A DNA stretch of 64,000 nt from Paeniglutamicibacter psychrophenolicus (GCF_017876575.1 NZ_JAGIOE010000001.1:2046001-2110000), one strand, 5' to 3'. Numbered from the stretch's first letter, positions 1-9,244 are shown. Numbers and translations: made by a program. The notes: generated from the sequence alone by a model not told the origin.

Positions 1-2
1 CG

Positions 3-845
3 GCGGGGTTGCTCGGCGGCCTGTTCGCGCTGCTGCTGGCCATTGGTGCCTTGCTGGCGTCGGGAACCGGAAGCAGCAGCTTCATCTGGATCTTCGCACT
101 CATCGGCGTGGCCACCACCGCCTACGGGTACTGGAATTCCGACAAGCTGGCGATCCGCTCGATGCAGGCCTACCCGGTCACCGAGGCGGACCAGCCGGCC
201 ATGTACCGGATCGTGCACGAGCTCTCGGTTGCCGCCCAGCAGCCGATGCCGCGCCTCTTCGTCTCACCGACCAACGCGCCCAATGCCTTCGCCACCGGGC
301 GCAACCCGGAAAACGCCGCGGTCTGCTGCACCGAGGGAATCCTGCAGCTGCTCAACGAGCGCGAGCTGCGCGGGGTGCTGGGCCACGAACTCATGCACGT
401 GTACAACCGCGACATCCTCACCTCCTCGGTTGCCGCTGCCGTAGCCGGCGTCATCACCTCCGTGGCGCAGATGATGCTCTTCTTCGGCGGCGGGGACCGG
501 CGCAACGCCAACCCCATCGCCCTGATCGCCATGTCGCTGCTGGCGCCGCTGGCTTCCACCGTCATCCAGATGGCCATCAGCCGCACCCGCGAATACGACG
601 CGGACGAGGACGGGGCCAAGCTGACCAACGACCCGCTGGCGCTGGCCTCGGCCCTGCGCAAGCTCGAGGGCGGGGTTCAGCGCGCACCGCTGCCCGCCGA
701 CGACCAGCGCTTGGTGAACACCTCGCACCTGATGATCGCCAACCCCTTCCTGGGCGGAGCCAAGAAACTCTTCGCCACCCACCCGCCGATGAACGACCGC
801 ATTGCCAGGCTGGAAAAGATGGCAGGCCAGTCCCTGGGCTACTGA
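3..845 (+). CDS. htpX: Zn metalloprotease HtpX (M48), 5' end outside window
   Basis: HtpX is a membrane-bound, cytoplasm-facing zinc protease that degrades misfolded membrane proteins. The reading frame is open to the left edge, so the N-terminus is missing; what remains starts inside the first membrane helix. The zinc motif HELMH lies at nt 384-398 and a later [10 protein letters not shown] segment supplies the third (Glu) ligand. Hydrophobic helices surround the motif, as in the family. The remaining 280 residues suggest only about 10-15 are lost. A hairpin with a T-rich end follows the stop. Family assignment is firm; the true start cannot be seen. Confidence 0.93.
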   Translation, partial: AGLLGGLFALLLAIGALLASGTGSSSFIWIFALIGVATTAYGYWNSDKLAIRSMQAYPVTEADQPAMYRIVHELSVAAQQPMPRLFVSPTNAPNAFATGRNPENAAVCCTEGILQLLNERELRGVLGHELMHVYNRDILTSSVAAAVAGVITSVAQMMLFFGGGDRRNANPIALIAMSLLAPLASTVIQMAISRTREYDADEDGAKLTNDPLALASALRKLEGGVQRAPLPADDQRLVNTSHLMIANPFLGGAKKLFATHPPMNDRIARLEKMAGQSLGY

Positions 846-876
846 CCCGGCGGACACCAGCGAACAAGCAAGCGAC

Positions 877-904
877 AAGGCGGTTCCCTTTGGGAGCCGC
901 CTTT
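877..904 (+). terminator. Rho-independent terminator of htpX
   Basis: GGCGGTTCCC and GGGAGCCGCC form a 10-bp stem (one G-T wobble) with a 3-nt loop, followed by CTTTG. It lies about 30 nt after the htpX stop. Confidence 0.7.
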
Positions 905-1225
905 GCCGTGCCACGGCGTTTCGGCAGCGAAAGCATCATGGGCCGGGGCCTCGACTTTTCTCGCAATCTTCGGGAATCTGCATTTTTCCGGGCGCTTCCT
1001 TATCCGCCCAAGTGAAATGTCGTTTTGTCGCCTGACGGCGGTCGGGGCGCGTTGTGCGGCGTCCGAATCGAAGCGGATTTCGGTTTGCGGTGGGAACTAA
1101 GCCGGGCGTAACCTCATTAGGCAATGGGTGCATGGCCTATTGAACCCAGTCACGCCTAAGTCCAACCAACGGCCTGCCCCGCAGGCCCATTGCGACCGGC
1201 GGTGAACCACGAAGGTACCCCAGAT
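905..1225. other. Intergenic region upstream of efeUOB, no gene seen
   Basis: No credible gene is seen here. It must hold the efeUOB promoter. I looked for a DtxR/IdeR-like iron box and found only disordered half-sites (TAACCT and TTAGGC near 1110-1124) in the wrong order. Confidence 0.5.
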
Positions 1226-2071
1226 ATGACCGGAAACTTCCTTATCGGCCTGCGCGAAGGCCTCGAAGCGGTACTCCTCGTTGTCCTCCTGCTGGCCTAC
1301 CTGCGCAAAAGCGGACGCACCGCACTGATCCCGCGGATCTTCACCGGCGTCGCGGTCGCAATCGCCGTCTCGCTGGGTTTCGGAGCCCTGCTGACCTTCG
1401 GGCCGCGGGGCCTGACCTTCGAAGCCCAGGAAGCCATCGGCGGAGGACTGTCGATCCTCGCCGTCGGATTCGTGACCTGGATGGTCTTCTGGATGGCGAG
1501 CGCGTCAAAGACGCTGGCCAGCGACCTGCGCGGCAAGGTCGATGAGGCCGCCGAAGGTTCGGGCTGGGCGCTGGTGCTGGTCGCTGCCCTGGCAGTGGGG
1601 CGTGAGGGCCTGGAAACCGCGCTGTTCCTCTGGGCCGCGACGCGGGCCACAGGGGAAACCTGGCAGCCGCTGCTTGGCGCCACCCTGGGAATCCTGGTCG
1701 CCGTGGGGCTCGGTGCACTGCTGCACCGCGGCGTGCTGCGCATCAACCTCTCGAAGTTCTTCACCTGGACCGGGGCCGCGCTGATCGTCGTCGCCGGCGG
1801 CGTCCTGGCCTACGGGGTCCATGACCTGCAGGAAGCCGGAATCCTCCCGGGCCTGCACCACCTCGCCTTCGATGTCTCGCACCTCATTGCCCCCTCGGGC
1901 TTCCTCGGCACCCTGCTCAAGGGAATCTTCAATTTCTCGCCCGCCACCACCTGGGTCGAGGCCATCACCTGGGTCGCCTACGTCGTGCCGGTGACAATCC
2001 TTTATTTCCGCAAGATCCACACCCACAATGGAGCCAAGCGGGCAGCATCCCCGCAGCCGGTCTCCGCCTGA
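1226..2071 (+). CDS. efeU: EfeU, ferrous iron permease (FTR1 family)
   Basis: EfeU is the inner-membrane permease of the EfeUOB iron uptake system. The 281-residue protein carries the two REXXE iron-binding motifs of the FTR1 family, REGLE at residues 10-14 and again at 126-130, within seven or so membrane helices. The ATG at 1226 is chosen because the first REXXE motif sits in helix 1 right after it and GAAGG lies 10 nt upstream. An earlier in-frame start at 1190 would add a non-membrane extension. efeO begins 31 nt after the stop, so the genes are co-transcribed. Confidence 0.95.
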   Translation: MTGNFLIGLREGLEAVLLVVLLLAYLRKSGRTALIPRIFTGVAVAIAVSLGFGALLTFGPRGLTFEAQEAIGGGLSILAVGFVTWMVFWMASASKTLASDLRGKVDEAAEGSGWALVLVAALAVGREGLETALFLWAATRATGETWQPLLGATLGILVAVGLGALLHRGVLRINLSKFFTWTGAALIVVAGGVLAYGVHDLQEAGILPGLHHLAFDVSHLIAPSGFLGTLLKGIFNFSPATTWVEAITWVAYVVPVTILYFRKIHTHNGAKRAASPQPVSA

Positions 2072-2102
2072 CACCCTCTCGCACCCAACCCCGAGGACCT
2101 TC

Positions 2103-3263
2103 ATGAAACTCGCTCGCCCGCTGCAGATCACCGCGGCACTGTCCGTGGCAGCCCTGTCCATCACCGGCTGCACCACCAACACGCCCGAGGCCGAGGGCGA
2201 CGGGGCCATCGCGGTCACCAGCACTGCCGACGCCTGCACGCTCTCGACCACCAGCGCCCCGGGCGGAACGGTCAAGTTCACCGTCAAGAACGAGGGCACC
2301 CAGGTCACCGAGTTCTACCTGTTGGCCCAGGACGGGCTGCGGATCATCGGCGAAGTCGAAAACATCGGCCCGGGCCTGAGCCGCGACCTGGTCGTGGTGG
2401 CTCCCGAAGGCAACTACATCACCGCCTGCAAGCCTGGCATGGTGGGAGACGGCATCCGGGCCGAGCTTGCCCTGGGCGCGGCACCGGCGGGCCAGAGCGT
2501 CAGCACCGACCGGGCCGAAAAGCAGAAGCAGGCCGTCGCGCTGTACGCCGCCTACGTCAAGGACCAGACCGAGCAACTGGTCACCGGCACCAAGGACTTT
2601 GCCCAGGCCTTCGCGGCGGGGGACACCTCCACCGCCAAGGACCTCTACCCCAGCGTGCGCATGCACTGGGAACGCATCGAACCGGTCGCCGAATCCTTCG
2701 GCGACCTGGACCCGATCCTCGACGCCCGCGAGGCAGACCTGGAAAAGGGACAGGAATGGACCGGCTGGCACCGCGCGGAAAAGGACCTTTGGCCGCCGGC
2801 CAGCGGATACCGGGCCATGAGCGACGCCGAACGATCCGCATTGGCCACCAAGATGGTTGCCGACACCGAGGAACTCTACGCACGCACCCGCGAGCTGACC
2901 TACACCCCGGACAAGCTCGCCAACGGCGCCAAGGAACTTCTCGACGAGGTCGCCACCGGCAAGGTCACCGGCGAGGAGGAAATCTGGTCGCACACCGACC
3001 TCTGGGACTTCCAGGCCAACGTCGATGGCGCCCGCATCGCCTATGAGGACCTCAAGCCGCTGCTGACCGACTCCGACGCCGAACTCGACGCCACCTTGCA
3101 AAAGAACTTCGACGCCCTGCAGAAGCTGCTCGACGGCCACAAGAAGGGCCAGGGCTTCGTGTTCTACGACGAATTGGACCAGGCCCAGGTGCAGGAACTG
3201 AGCGCAGCGGTTGACGCACTGGCCGAGCCGCTGTCCAAGTTGACCGCCGCCGTGGTGAAGTAG
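2103..3263 (+). CDS. efeO: EfeO, iron uptake lipoprotein (cupredoxin + M75)
   Basis: EfeO is the extracytoplasmic partner that binds iron for EfeU. The 386-residue product has a lipoprotein signal with lipobox LSITGC (Cys23), a cupredoxin-like domain at about residues 30-125, and an imelysin/M75 domain from about 145 to the end. The M75 HXXE motif is HRAE at 223-226 (GWHRAEKDLW). The ATG at 2103 places the signal peptide at the N-terminus; the frame is open further upstream but only reaches back into efeU. efeB starts 5 nt after the stop. Confidence 0.95.
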   Translation: MKLARPLQITAALSVAALSITGCTTNTPEAEGDGAIAVTSTADACTLSTTSAPGGTVKFTVKNEGTQVTEFYLLAQDGLRIIGEVENIGPGLSRDLVVVAPEGNYITACKPGMVGDGIRAELALGAAPAGQSVSTDRAEKQKQAVALYAAYVKDQTEQLVTGTKDFAQAFAAGDTSTAKDLYPSVRMHWERIEPVAESFGDLDPILDAREADLEKGQEWTGWHRAEKDLWPPASGYRAMSDAERSALATKMVADTEELYARTRELTYTPDKLANGAKELLDEVATGKVTGEEEIWSHTDLWDFQANVDGARIAYEDLKPLLTDSDAELDATLQKNFDALQKLLDGHKKGQGFVFYDELDQAQVQELSAAVDALAEPLSKLTAAVVK

Positions 3264-3268
3264 GAATC

Positions 3269-4591
3269 ATGCTCGGCAGGAACAAGACCGGGGCCAAGGC
3301 CCCGGACCAGACCACCCAAGGTGGCGAAGCTGCGCCCAAGGCCGCGCCCAGCCGCCGTTCGCTGCTGGTCGCCGCCGGGGCCGGCGGTCTCGGAATCGCC
3401 GCGGGGGCGCTGGGACATGCTGCCCTGGGCGCGGAAGCCTCCTCGGGCGCGCAGGTCGAGGACATCGTCCCGTTCCACGGGCAGCACCAGGCCGGGATCG
3501 CAACCCCCATGCAGGACCGCATGCACATCGCCGCATTCGATGTCACGGTCGAAGGCCGGGACGAGCTCGTGGCCCTGTTGAAGGACTGGACCGCTGCCAT
3601 CGAGCACCTGATGAAGGGCGCGGACGTCGGGGAGTTCGGTGCGACCGGGGGCAACTACGACGCCCCGCCGGAGGACACCGGCGAGGCCATCGGGCTGCCG
3701 GCCAGCCACCTGAGCGTCACCGTCGGCTTCGGGCGGACGCTCTTCGAGGATTCCCGCGGGCCGCGCTTCGGGCTGCAGGGGCGCATCCCCGCCGCACTGA
3801 TCGACCTGCCGCATTTCCCCGGCGACGCGCTGGAGGAAGCCCGCAGCGGGGGAGACCTCGTGATCCAGGCCTGCGCCGACGACCCGCAGGTCGCGGTCCA
3901 CGCCATCCGCAACCTGGCACGCATCGGATTTGGCCGCGCCCGGGTGCGATGGTCCCAAATCGGGTTCGGACGCACCTCCTCGACCTCCACCAGCCAGATG
4001 ACCCCGCGAAACCTCTTCGGCTTTAAGGACGGCACGGCAAACCTGAAGGCCGAGGAGCAAAAGGCGCTGGACACGCACGTCTGGGTCGGCGGCAACACCG
4101 GAAATGAAGCATGGATGAACGGGGGGACCTATCTGGTGGCCCGGCGCATCCGCATGCACATCGAAACCTGGGACCGGACGTCCCTGGGCGAACAGGAAAC
4201 CATCTTCGGCCGGACCAAGCGCGAGGGGGCGCCATTGTCCGGCGGCACGGAATTCTCCGAACCCGACTTCGCCATGCCCGGACGCGGCGGACCGATCATG
4301 CCGGTGGATTCACACGTGGCACTTGCCCACCCCTCGGCCAACGGCGGGGTGCAGATGCTGCGCCGCGGATTCAACTACACCGACGGATCCGATGGCCTGG
4401 GCCGGCTGGACGCCGGGCTCTTCTTCATCGCCTTCGTCATCGACCCGCGCACGCACTATGTGCCGATGCAAAACGCCATGGCCAAGAACGATGCGCTCGT
4501 GGAGTACTTGAAACACACCGGCTCCGGGCTCTTCGCGGTCCCTCCGGGAATCGCCCAGGGCCAGTTCCTGGGGCAGTCCCTGTTTTCCTGA
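3269..4591 (+). CDS. efeB: EfeB, Tat-exported Dyp-type heme peroxidase
   Basis: EfeB is the DyP-type peroxidase of the EfeUOB system, exported folded with heme; it has been linked to oxidation of ferrous iron or release of iron from heme. The 440-residue protein has a twin-arginine signal (SRRSLL, Arg29-Arg30, then a hydrophobic stretch ending near AALGA). The GXXDG motif typical of DyP enzymes is GFKDG, and a conserved His occurs in the downstream VDSHVA segment. It is the last gene of the operon and is followed by a very strong hairpin. Confidence 0.95.
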   Translation: MLGRNKTGAKAPDQTTQGGEAAPKAAPSRRSLLVAAGAGGLGIAAGALGHAALGAEASSGAQVEDIVPFHGQHQAGIATPMQDRMHIAAFDVTVEGRDELVALLKDWTAAIEHLMKGADVGEFGATGGNYDAPPEDTGEAIGLPASHLSVTVGFGRTLFEDSRGPRFGLQGRIPAALIDLPHFPGDALEEARSGGDLVIQACADDPQVAVHAIRNLARIGFGRARVRWSQIGFGRTSSTSTSQMTPRNLFGFKDGTANLKAEEQKALDTHVWVGGNTGNEAWMNGGTYLVARRIRMHIETWDRTSLGEQETIFGRTKREGAPLSGGTEFSEPDFAMPGRGGPIMPVDSHVALAHPSANGGVQMLRRGFNYTDGSDGLGRLDAGLFFIAFVIDPRTHYVPMQNAMAKNDALVEYLKHTGSGLFAVPPGIAQGQFLGQSLFS

Positions 4592-4627
4592 GGGCACGAT
4601 ACCCGGCCCGAAACCCGTCGTGAACGC

Positions 4628-4680
4628 AAAAGGGGAGGACGGTTGGAACCACCACGGGTGGTTCCAACCGTCCTCCCCTT
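4628..4680. terminator. Perfect 24-bp bidirectional terminator (efeB / yajQ)
   Basis: Positions 4630-4653 and 4657-4680 are perfectly complementary with a 3-nt loop. The stem starts with AA and ends with TT. It lies between convergent efeB and yajQ and could stop both transcripts. Confidence 0.85.
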
Positions 4681-4715
4681 GCATGCGGCAGTGCCGCGGG
4701 GGACGGAAGGTCCGC

Positions 4716-5204
4716 TTAGCGGAAGTTCACGAACTGCAGGTCGGCTTCCTCGAAGCTGCGCAGCAACGCCATGGTGGTCTGCAGGTCGTCGCGGGACTTG
4801 GAGGACACGCGGAGTTCGTCACCCTGGATGGTGGACTTCACGCCCTTGGGTGCCTCGTCGCGAATGAGCTTATTGATCTTCTTCGCCACGTCCTGGGCGA
4901 TGCCCTCGACGATCTCGGCCTCGATGCGGTACTCCTTGCCCGAGGCGAACGGCTCTCCGGCTTCCAGGGACTTCAAGGAAATGTTCCGTCGGACCAGCTT
5001 GGACTGGAACACGTCGAGAACGGCCTTGACGCGTTCCTCGGAGTTTGCCTTCATCAGGATCTTCTCGCCGCTGAAGTCGATCTCGGCACCGATGCCCTTG
5101 AAGTCGTAGCGCTGGACGATTTCCTTCTGCGCCTGGTTCATTGCATTGGACACCTCCTGGCTGTCGACCTTGCTGACAACATCAAAAGTTGAATCGCTCG
5201 CCAT
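4716..5204 (-). CDS. yajQ: YajQ family nucleotide-binding protein
   Basis: This 162-residue protein belongs to the YajQ (UPF0234) family, small cytoplasmic proteins with two RNP-like domains that bind nucleotides or nucleic acid; in some Gram-negatives the homologue binds cyclic di-GMP. Family segments visible are STFDVVSK at the N-terminus, QRYDFKG, VRRNISLKSLE and the C-terminal end LQFVNFR. The start at 5204 is preceded by GAGGAGG at good distance. The longer open frame upstream runs antisense through tRNA-Tyr and is not coding. Confidence 0.93.
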   Translation of the reverse strand: MASDSTFDVVSKVDSQEVSNAMNQAQKEIVQRYDFKGIGAEIDFSGEKILMKANSEERVKAVLDVFQSKLVRRNISLKSLEAGEPFASGKEYRIEAEIVEGIAQDVAKKINKLIRDEAPKGVKSTIQGDELRVSSKSRDDLQTTMALLRSFEEADLQFVNFR

Positions 5205-5329
5205 GTGAGCCTCCTCGTATAGGGAATGTGTGCTTTGCCTACAAGAATACCGGGGAGCCGCAAATGGCCGAAAACCCGGGGTTTTGCCCCTCGGGCGGCA
5301 CCCGATTTTATTTTTGTGAAAAAGCCATG

Positions 5330-5346
5330 TAGAGTTTCTACTCGTT
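5330..5346 (+). promoter_or_regulatory. Promoter element of tRNA-Tyr (TAGAGT -10)
   Basis: TAGAGT at 5330-5335 followed by TTCTACTCGTT. Nearly the same block precedes both tRNA-Thr genes in this window. The -35 is not clear. Confidence 0.45.
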
Positions 5347-5361
5347 CCGAAGAGAACATTC

Positions 5362-5443
5362 GGCAGATTACCCGAGTGGCCAAAGGGGGCTGACTGTAAA
5401 TCAGCTGGCAACGCCTTCACTGGTTCGAATCCAGTATCTGCCA
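5362..5443 (+). tRNA. tRNA-Tyr (GTA)
   Basis: The acceptor stem GGCAGAT pairs with ATCTGCC, with A as discriminator. The anticodon stem-loop GACTGTAAATC carries GTA. A long variable arm is present, as expected for bacterial tRNA-Tyr, and the T-arm GGTTCGAATCC is canonical. A strong terminator follows immediately. Confidence 0.97.
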
Positions 5444-5454
5444 CCGAATGAACG

Positions 5455-5496
5455 AAGTCCGTGTTCAAATCCCAGGATTTGAACACGGACTTTTTT
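5455..5496 (+). terminator. Terminator of tRNA-Tyr
   Basis: AAGTCCGTGTTCAAATC pairs with GATTTGAACACGGACTT around a 4-nt loop and is followed by a T6 run. Confidence 0.9.
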
Positions 5497-5612
5497 CATG
5501 CCCGCCAGACGTTGACGCAAGCCACACGGGCAACGAGGTTGGGCGGACCGACGAGTCACCCGGGATGCGACCCACATCAACATCCAGTGGCAATTCCCCG
5601 GCCACCCAAGTT

Positions 5613-6026
5613 TCAAGCCGCCATCTGCTCGCTCATCGGCACCACATAGATGTCCCAGAGCAACATGATCGAATCCTTCGGGGCCGCCAACACGGCGTGA
5701 TAGTGGGCCCACTGCCATTCGGTGGCCCCGTTGTCTTTCAGCGGCCTGGGAGGGCATGATCCGGGAGTGAGCCACCGGCTCCCGTCCCAGATGGCCTGCA
5801 GCGGGCCAACGGACGTGGCCGCGGCCGTGCTGTCTTCGAGCGGAACGGGAAATGACACCCGTTCCTGGATCCGCAACGATGGGGCGACCGCGAACGGCGT
5901 GGACTCAACGATGGCCAAATCCATGGGGAGCGCATCGACGTAGCGCTCGGCCAACAGCATTCCCTCGGAAAGGGCCTTGCGTCCGGACCCTCCCGTGGTT
6001 ACCAACAACAATGTGCAGCGTGTCAT
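5613..6026 (-). CDS. Hypothetical protein, 137 residues
   Basis: I do not recognise this protein. It begins MTRCTLLLVTTGGSGRKAL, which looks like a first beta-strand followed by a glycine-rich turn, and ends with a segment containing WQWAHYHAV and LLWDIYVVP. It has no signal peptide or membrane helix. AAGGA lies directly before the ATG at 6026, rather close; a TTG at 6059 is an alternative start. Codon use is like the neighbours. It stands alone between tRNA-Tyr and the thioredoxin gene. Confidence 0.5.
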   Translation of the reverse strand: MTRCTLLLVTTGGSGRKALSEGMLLAERYVDALPMDLAIVESTPFAVAPSLRIQERVSFPVPLEDSTAAATSVGPLQAIWDGSRWLTPGSCPPRPLKDNGATEWQWAHYHAVLAAPKDSIMLLWDIYVVPMSEQMAA

Positions 6027-6375
6027 ATCCTTGTCGGCATCCTGCCGCGTTTCCGACAATTCGGTCGCGGCCCTGATGCATCCTTCCTGTTATCCGTGGA
6101 ACCGGTGCTCCCGGCAGGGGAGCGGGGCGCTCTGGCGAACCCGATGGGGCGGCGATGCCCGTGGGTTCCTTGGTGGTGCGGTCGATGGCTGCCTCCTTGG
6201 GTGGTGACGAGGATTCCTTCGAGCATAAGGGCGTGAGAAAGCCCGCGGGGGCGAAGCCGCGAATCTGTGGATAAGTTTCCACGGCCGGCCCTGTGCCGCC
6301 GCGGGCAGGGGCGATGCACACCGAAAATCGGGGCCCGACTGCGGCACCAACGGCATCACGCGGTACCGTTGGTAC
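6027..6375. other. Intergenic region before thioredoxin gene
   Basis: No credible gene is seen. It separates the divergent hypothetical gene and the thioredoxin gene and should hold the promoters of both. Confidence 0.4.
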
Positions 6376-6747
6376 ATGGCTACTATCAATATCACCGAGT
6401 CTGAGTTCACGACGACGCTGGAAGAAAATGACATTGTCTTCGTAGATTTCTGGGCAGCGTGGTGCGGACCTTGCCGCCAGTTTGCCCCGGTATACGACGC
6501 AATCTCCGAGAAATTCACCGAAGTGAAGTTCGCCAAGGTGGACACCGAAGCCGAACAGGGCTTGGCGCGCGCCGCGAACATCACCTCCATCCCCACCCTG
6601 ATGGCGTTCCGCGACAAGGTGCTGGTCTTCTCGCAGCCCGGCGCCATGAATGCCTCGCAGCTGGACGACCTCGTGGTCGCCGTCAAGGGCATCGACATGC
6701 AGCAGGTCCACGCACAGATCGCCCAGCAGGAAGCCGAAGCCAAGTAG
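6376..6747 (+). CDS. trxA: Thioredoxin family protein
   Basis: This is a 123-residue cytoplasmic thiol-disulfide oxidoreductase. The active site WCGPC is at residues 29-33 in the usual VDFWAAWCGPC context, and the cis-Pro loop is SIPTL. Compared with the classical 105-110 residue thioredoxin it carries a charged C-terminal tail (QIAQQEAEAK). A single-gene unit; the next gene converges on it only 13 nt away. Confidence 0.93.
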   Translation: MATINITESEFTTTLEENDIVFVDFWAAWCGPCRQFAPVYDAISEKFTEVKFAKVDTEAEQGLARAANITSIPTLMAFRDKVLVFSQPGAMNASQLDDLVVAVKGIDMQQVHAQIAQQEAEAK

Positions 6748-6760
6748 CTTCCGCACCTCG

Positions 6761-7753
6761 CTAGCTACGTCGATGGTCCATGGGCGCCAGCCGAGGACCA
6801 AAGGACTGCTTGCGCTGCCCGGAAAGGCCGATCAGGCGCACCACGCGCTGGCGGTGCCCGCTGAAGGGCGCCAACAACTCCAGCATCCCGGCATCATCCA
6901 CCCGACGGCCGGTGAGCACCTGGCCGACGAATGCGGCCAGGTGGTAGTCACCCACCGACACATGGTCGGGCGCGCCATGGGTGCGTTGCAGCACCTCGGC
7001 AATGCTCCATGGGCCCACCCCGGGAATCGATCCCAACGCGGCGGCCAGGGTCCCTTCGCCCATCACGTTTTCGCGCACGGCCCCCAGCTCCAACACCGCC
7101 CAGCGTTCGAGGCTTGCGGCGGCCGCCGCCGCACGAACCGCGGTGGCCGATCTCTTGGAATCCACGCGTGCCTGGTGCCATTGCCACGGCTGCAATGAAC
7201 GGACGGCCGCCGGGGACGGGGGCAATCGCATGTCCGCCGGTGCGGGACCCGGAGGGATCTCGCCCACTGCCCGGCAGAGGTAGCGCCAGGCAAAGTGGGC
7301 CTCGATGAGGGTGACCTTCTGCTCGAGGATGGCCGGCAGCAGGGCATCGAACACGCGCCCGGTGGACGGAAACCTCAGGCCCGGATTGAACTTCCTGCTC
7401 CGGGCCACCACAGGGTGCAGCAACGCCGAGGTTTCCGGGGCGTCGAAGGCGCGCCAGTCGTCGTAGGCGCCCAGCAGGTGCAGCCCGCGCTCCACCGCAT
7501 GCTCCGCACCCGGGCCCCAGGCCTTGAGGAAGACCTCGGTGTCGCGACCCGCAGGGTGCCTGGCCAGCAGCGTGACAGGTCCGCCCGGGGCGTGGAAGCA
7601 CAGCCAGGCCGTGTCGTCCGTGACCTGGGCGGTCGGGTCGCCGGCACCGCGTTGCAGGATGCCCAGGGACTGGCGCAGCGAATACGAGCCGTGCGGCTTC
7701 CACGAGGCTTGCGCATCGCACCCCGGCAAGGTGGTTGCTGTCGAATCGGGCAT
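6761..7753 (-). CDS. DNA-3-methyladenine glycosylase, HhH-GPD (AlkA-like)
   Basis: Members of this family remove alkylated bases in base-excision repair. The 330-residue protein has a helix-hairpin-helix segment SIPGVGPWS followed by the catalytic-Asp region (VSVGDYHL) at the position expected for AlkA-type enzymes. The N-terminal third resembles the substrate-side domain of AlkA. The start at 7753 has GGAG upstream; an earlier in-frame start at 7792 lacks one. The 3' end nearly meets the thioredoxin gene. Confidence 0.85.
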   Translation of the reverse strand: MPDSTATTLPGCDAQASWKPHGSYSLRQSLGILQRGAGDPTAQVTDDTAWLCFHAPGGPVTLLARHPAGRDTEVFLKAWGPGAEHAVERGLHLLGAYDDWRAFDAPETSALLHPVVARSRKFNPGLRFPSTGRVFDALLPAILEQKVTLIEAHFAWRYLCRAVGEIPPGPAPADMRLPPSPAAVRSLQPWQWHQARVDSKRSATAVRAAAAAASLERWAVLELGAVRENVMGEGTLAAALGSIPGVGPWSIAEVLQRTHGAPDHVSVGDYHLAAFVGQVLTGRRVDDAGMLELLAPFSGHRQRVVRLIGLSGQRKQSFGPRLAPMDHRRS

Positions 7754-7848
7754 GCCTCCATACTCCCACCGGGCCACCCCGTTTCGACGCATGAAGATTC
7801 ACTACGAACGGCGTCTTCAATGTGACGACGCGCCGGTAGAGTGGCGCC

Positions 7849-9225
7849 ATGAAGTATGCGCGCACAGTCCTGGACCTGATCGGCAACACGCCGCTGGTCA
7901 AGCTCAATTCGGTCACCGCCGGCGTCGAGGCCACGGTCTTGGTCAAGCTGGAATACCTGAACCCCGGCGGCTCCATCAAGGACCGCATCGCCCTGAAGAT
8001 GGTGGAGAACGCCGAGGCCGACGGGCAACTGCTGCCCGGGGGCACGATCGTGGAACCCACCAGCGGCAACACCGGCGTGGGGCTGGCCATGGTCGGCCAG
8101 CTCAAGGGCTACAAGACCATCTTCGTTACCCCCGACAAGGTCGGGGAGGAAAAGCGCGACGTGCTGCGCGCCTACGGGGCGCAGGTCGTGGTGACCCCCA
8201 CCGCGGTCGCCCCCGATTCCCCCGAGTCCTACTACGGCGTCTCGGACCGGCTGGTGCGCGAGATCCCCGGGGCCTACAAGCCCGACCAGTTCTCCAACCC
8301 CGCGGCCCCGGCCAGCCACTACGAAACCACCGGCCCGGAAATCTGGAACGACACCGACGGCACGCTGACCCACGTGGTCATCAGCGCCGGCACCGGCGGC
8401 ACCATCACCGGCACCGGTCGCTACCTCAAGGACATTTCCGCCGACCGCGCTGCCGGCCCGGTCAGGGTCATCGGCGTGGACCCGGACGGCTCGGTCTACT
8501 CCGGGGGCACCGGCCGGCCCTACTTCGTCGAGGGCGTCGGCGAAGACATGTGGCCGGGGAACTACGACCCGAAGGTCCCCGACGAGGTCATCGCCGTGAG
8601 TGACGCGGACGCGTTCGCGATGACCCGCCGACTGGCCAAGGAGGAGGGCCTGCTGGTTGGCGGTTCCTCGGGCATGGCCGTGGTCGCCGCCCTGCAGGTG
8701 GCCAAGGACCTTCCGGCCGAGGCCATTGTCGTGGTGATCGCCCCCGATGGCGGGCGCGGCTACCTGGGCAAGATCTTCAACGACACCTGGATGCGCTCCT
8801 ACGGCTTTTTGCGCGACGACGCCACCGACACCGTCGGCGCGCTGTTGGCCGCCAAGCCGGCGGGCCTGCCGGCGCTGGTGCACACCCACCCCAATGAGTC
8901 GGTCCGCGACGCGATCGGCATCATGGGCGAATACGGGGTCTCGGCCCTGCCGGTGCTCTCCGCCGAACCCCCGGTGCGCCTGGGCGAGGTCCGCGGCTAC
9001 ATCGACGAGCGCACGCTGACCGAGAAGCTCTTCCGCAACGAGATCGCCCTGACCGACCCGGTGGGCCCGCTGGTGGCCACCGCGCTGCCGCTGATCGGCA
9101 TCCACGAAACCATTGACCGGGCCAAGGAACAGCTCTCCAAGCACGACGCCCTGCTGGTCACCGACGACGGGGCCGCGGCCGGGGTCATCACCCGGCACGA
9201 CCTGCTCACCTACCTCACCCACTAA
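7849..9225 (+). CDS. cbs: Cystathionine beta-synthase (PLP + CBS pair)
   Basis: This enzyme condenses serine (or O-acetylserine) with homocysteine to form cystathionine. The 458-residue protein has a fold-type II PLP domain with the Lys in GGSIKDR (Lys44), the TSGNTG substrate loop and the GTGGT phosphate loop. A pair of CBS domains occupies about residues 330-458. Length and the CBS pair separate it from a plain cysteine synthase. The gamma-synthase/lyase gene follows after 19 nt, so the two form a transsulfuration operon. Confidence 0.93.
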   Translation: MKYARTVLDLIGNTPLVKLNSVTAGVEATVLVKLEYLNPGGSIKDRIALKMVENAEADGQLLPGGTIVEPTSGNTGVGLAMVGQLKGYKTIFVTPDKVGEEKRDVLRAYGAQVVVTPTAVAPDSPESYYGVSDRLVREIPGAYKPDQFSNPAAPASHYETTGPEIWNDTDGTLTHVVISAGTGGTITGTGRYLKDISADRAAGPVRVIGVDPDGSVYSGGTGRPYFVEGVGEDMWPGNYDPKVPDEVIAVSDADAFAMTRRLAKEEGLLVGGSSGMAVVAALQVAKDLPAEAIVVVIAPDGGRGYLGKIFNDTWMRSYGFLRDDATDTVGALLAAKPAGLPALVHTHPNESVRDAIGIMGEYGVSALPVLSAEPPVRLGEVRGYIDERTLTEKLFRNEIALTDPVGPLVATALPLIGIHETIDRAKEQLSKHDALLVTDDGAAAGVITRHDLLTYLTH

Positions 9226-9244
9226 GAAAGTTGGCTCCCCTTTC

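Noticed and set aside
1105-1130. Possible DtxR iron box before efeU
   Set aside because: TAACCT and TTAGGC occur close together but in the reverse of the order needed for the palindrome.
5204-5486. N-terminal extension of YajQ
   Set aside because: It would be translated antisense through tRNA-Tyr and its terminator; the ATG at 5204 has a perfect ribosome site.
7785-7830. Riboswitch or S-box before cystathionine beta-synthase
   Set aside because: Only about 55 nt of leader with an imperfect GAAGA/TCTTC inverted repeat; too short for a SAM riboswitch.
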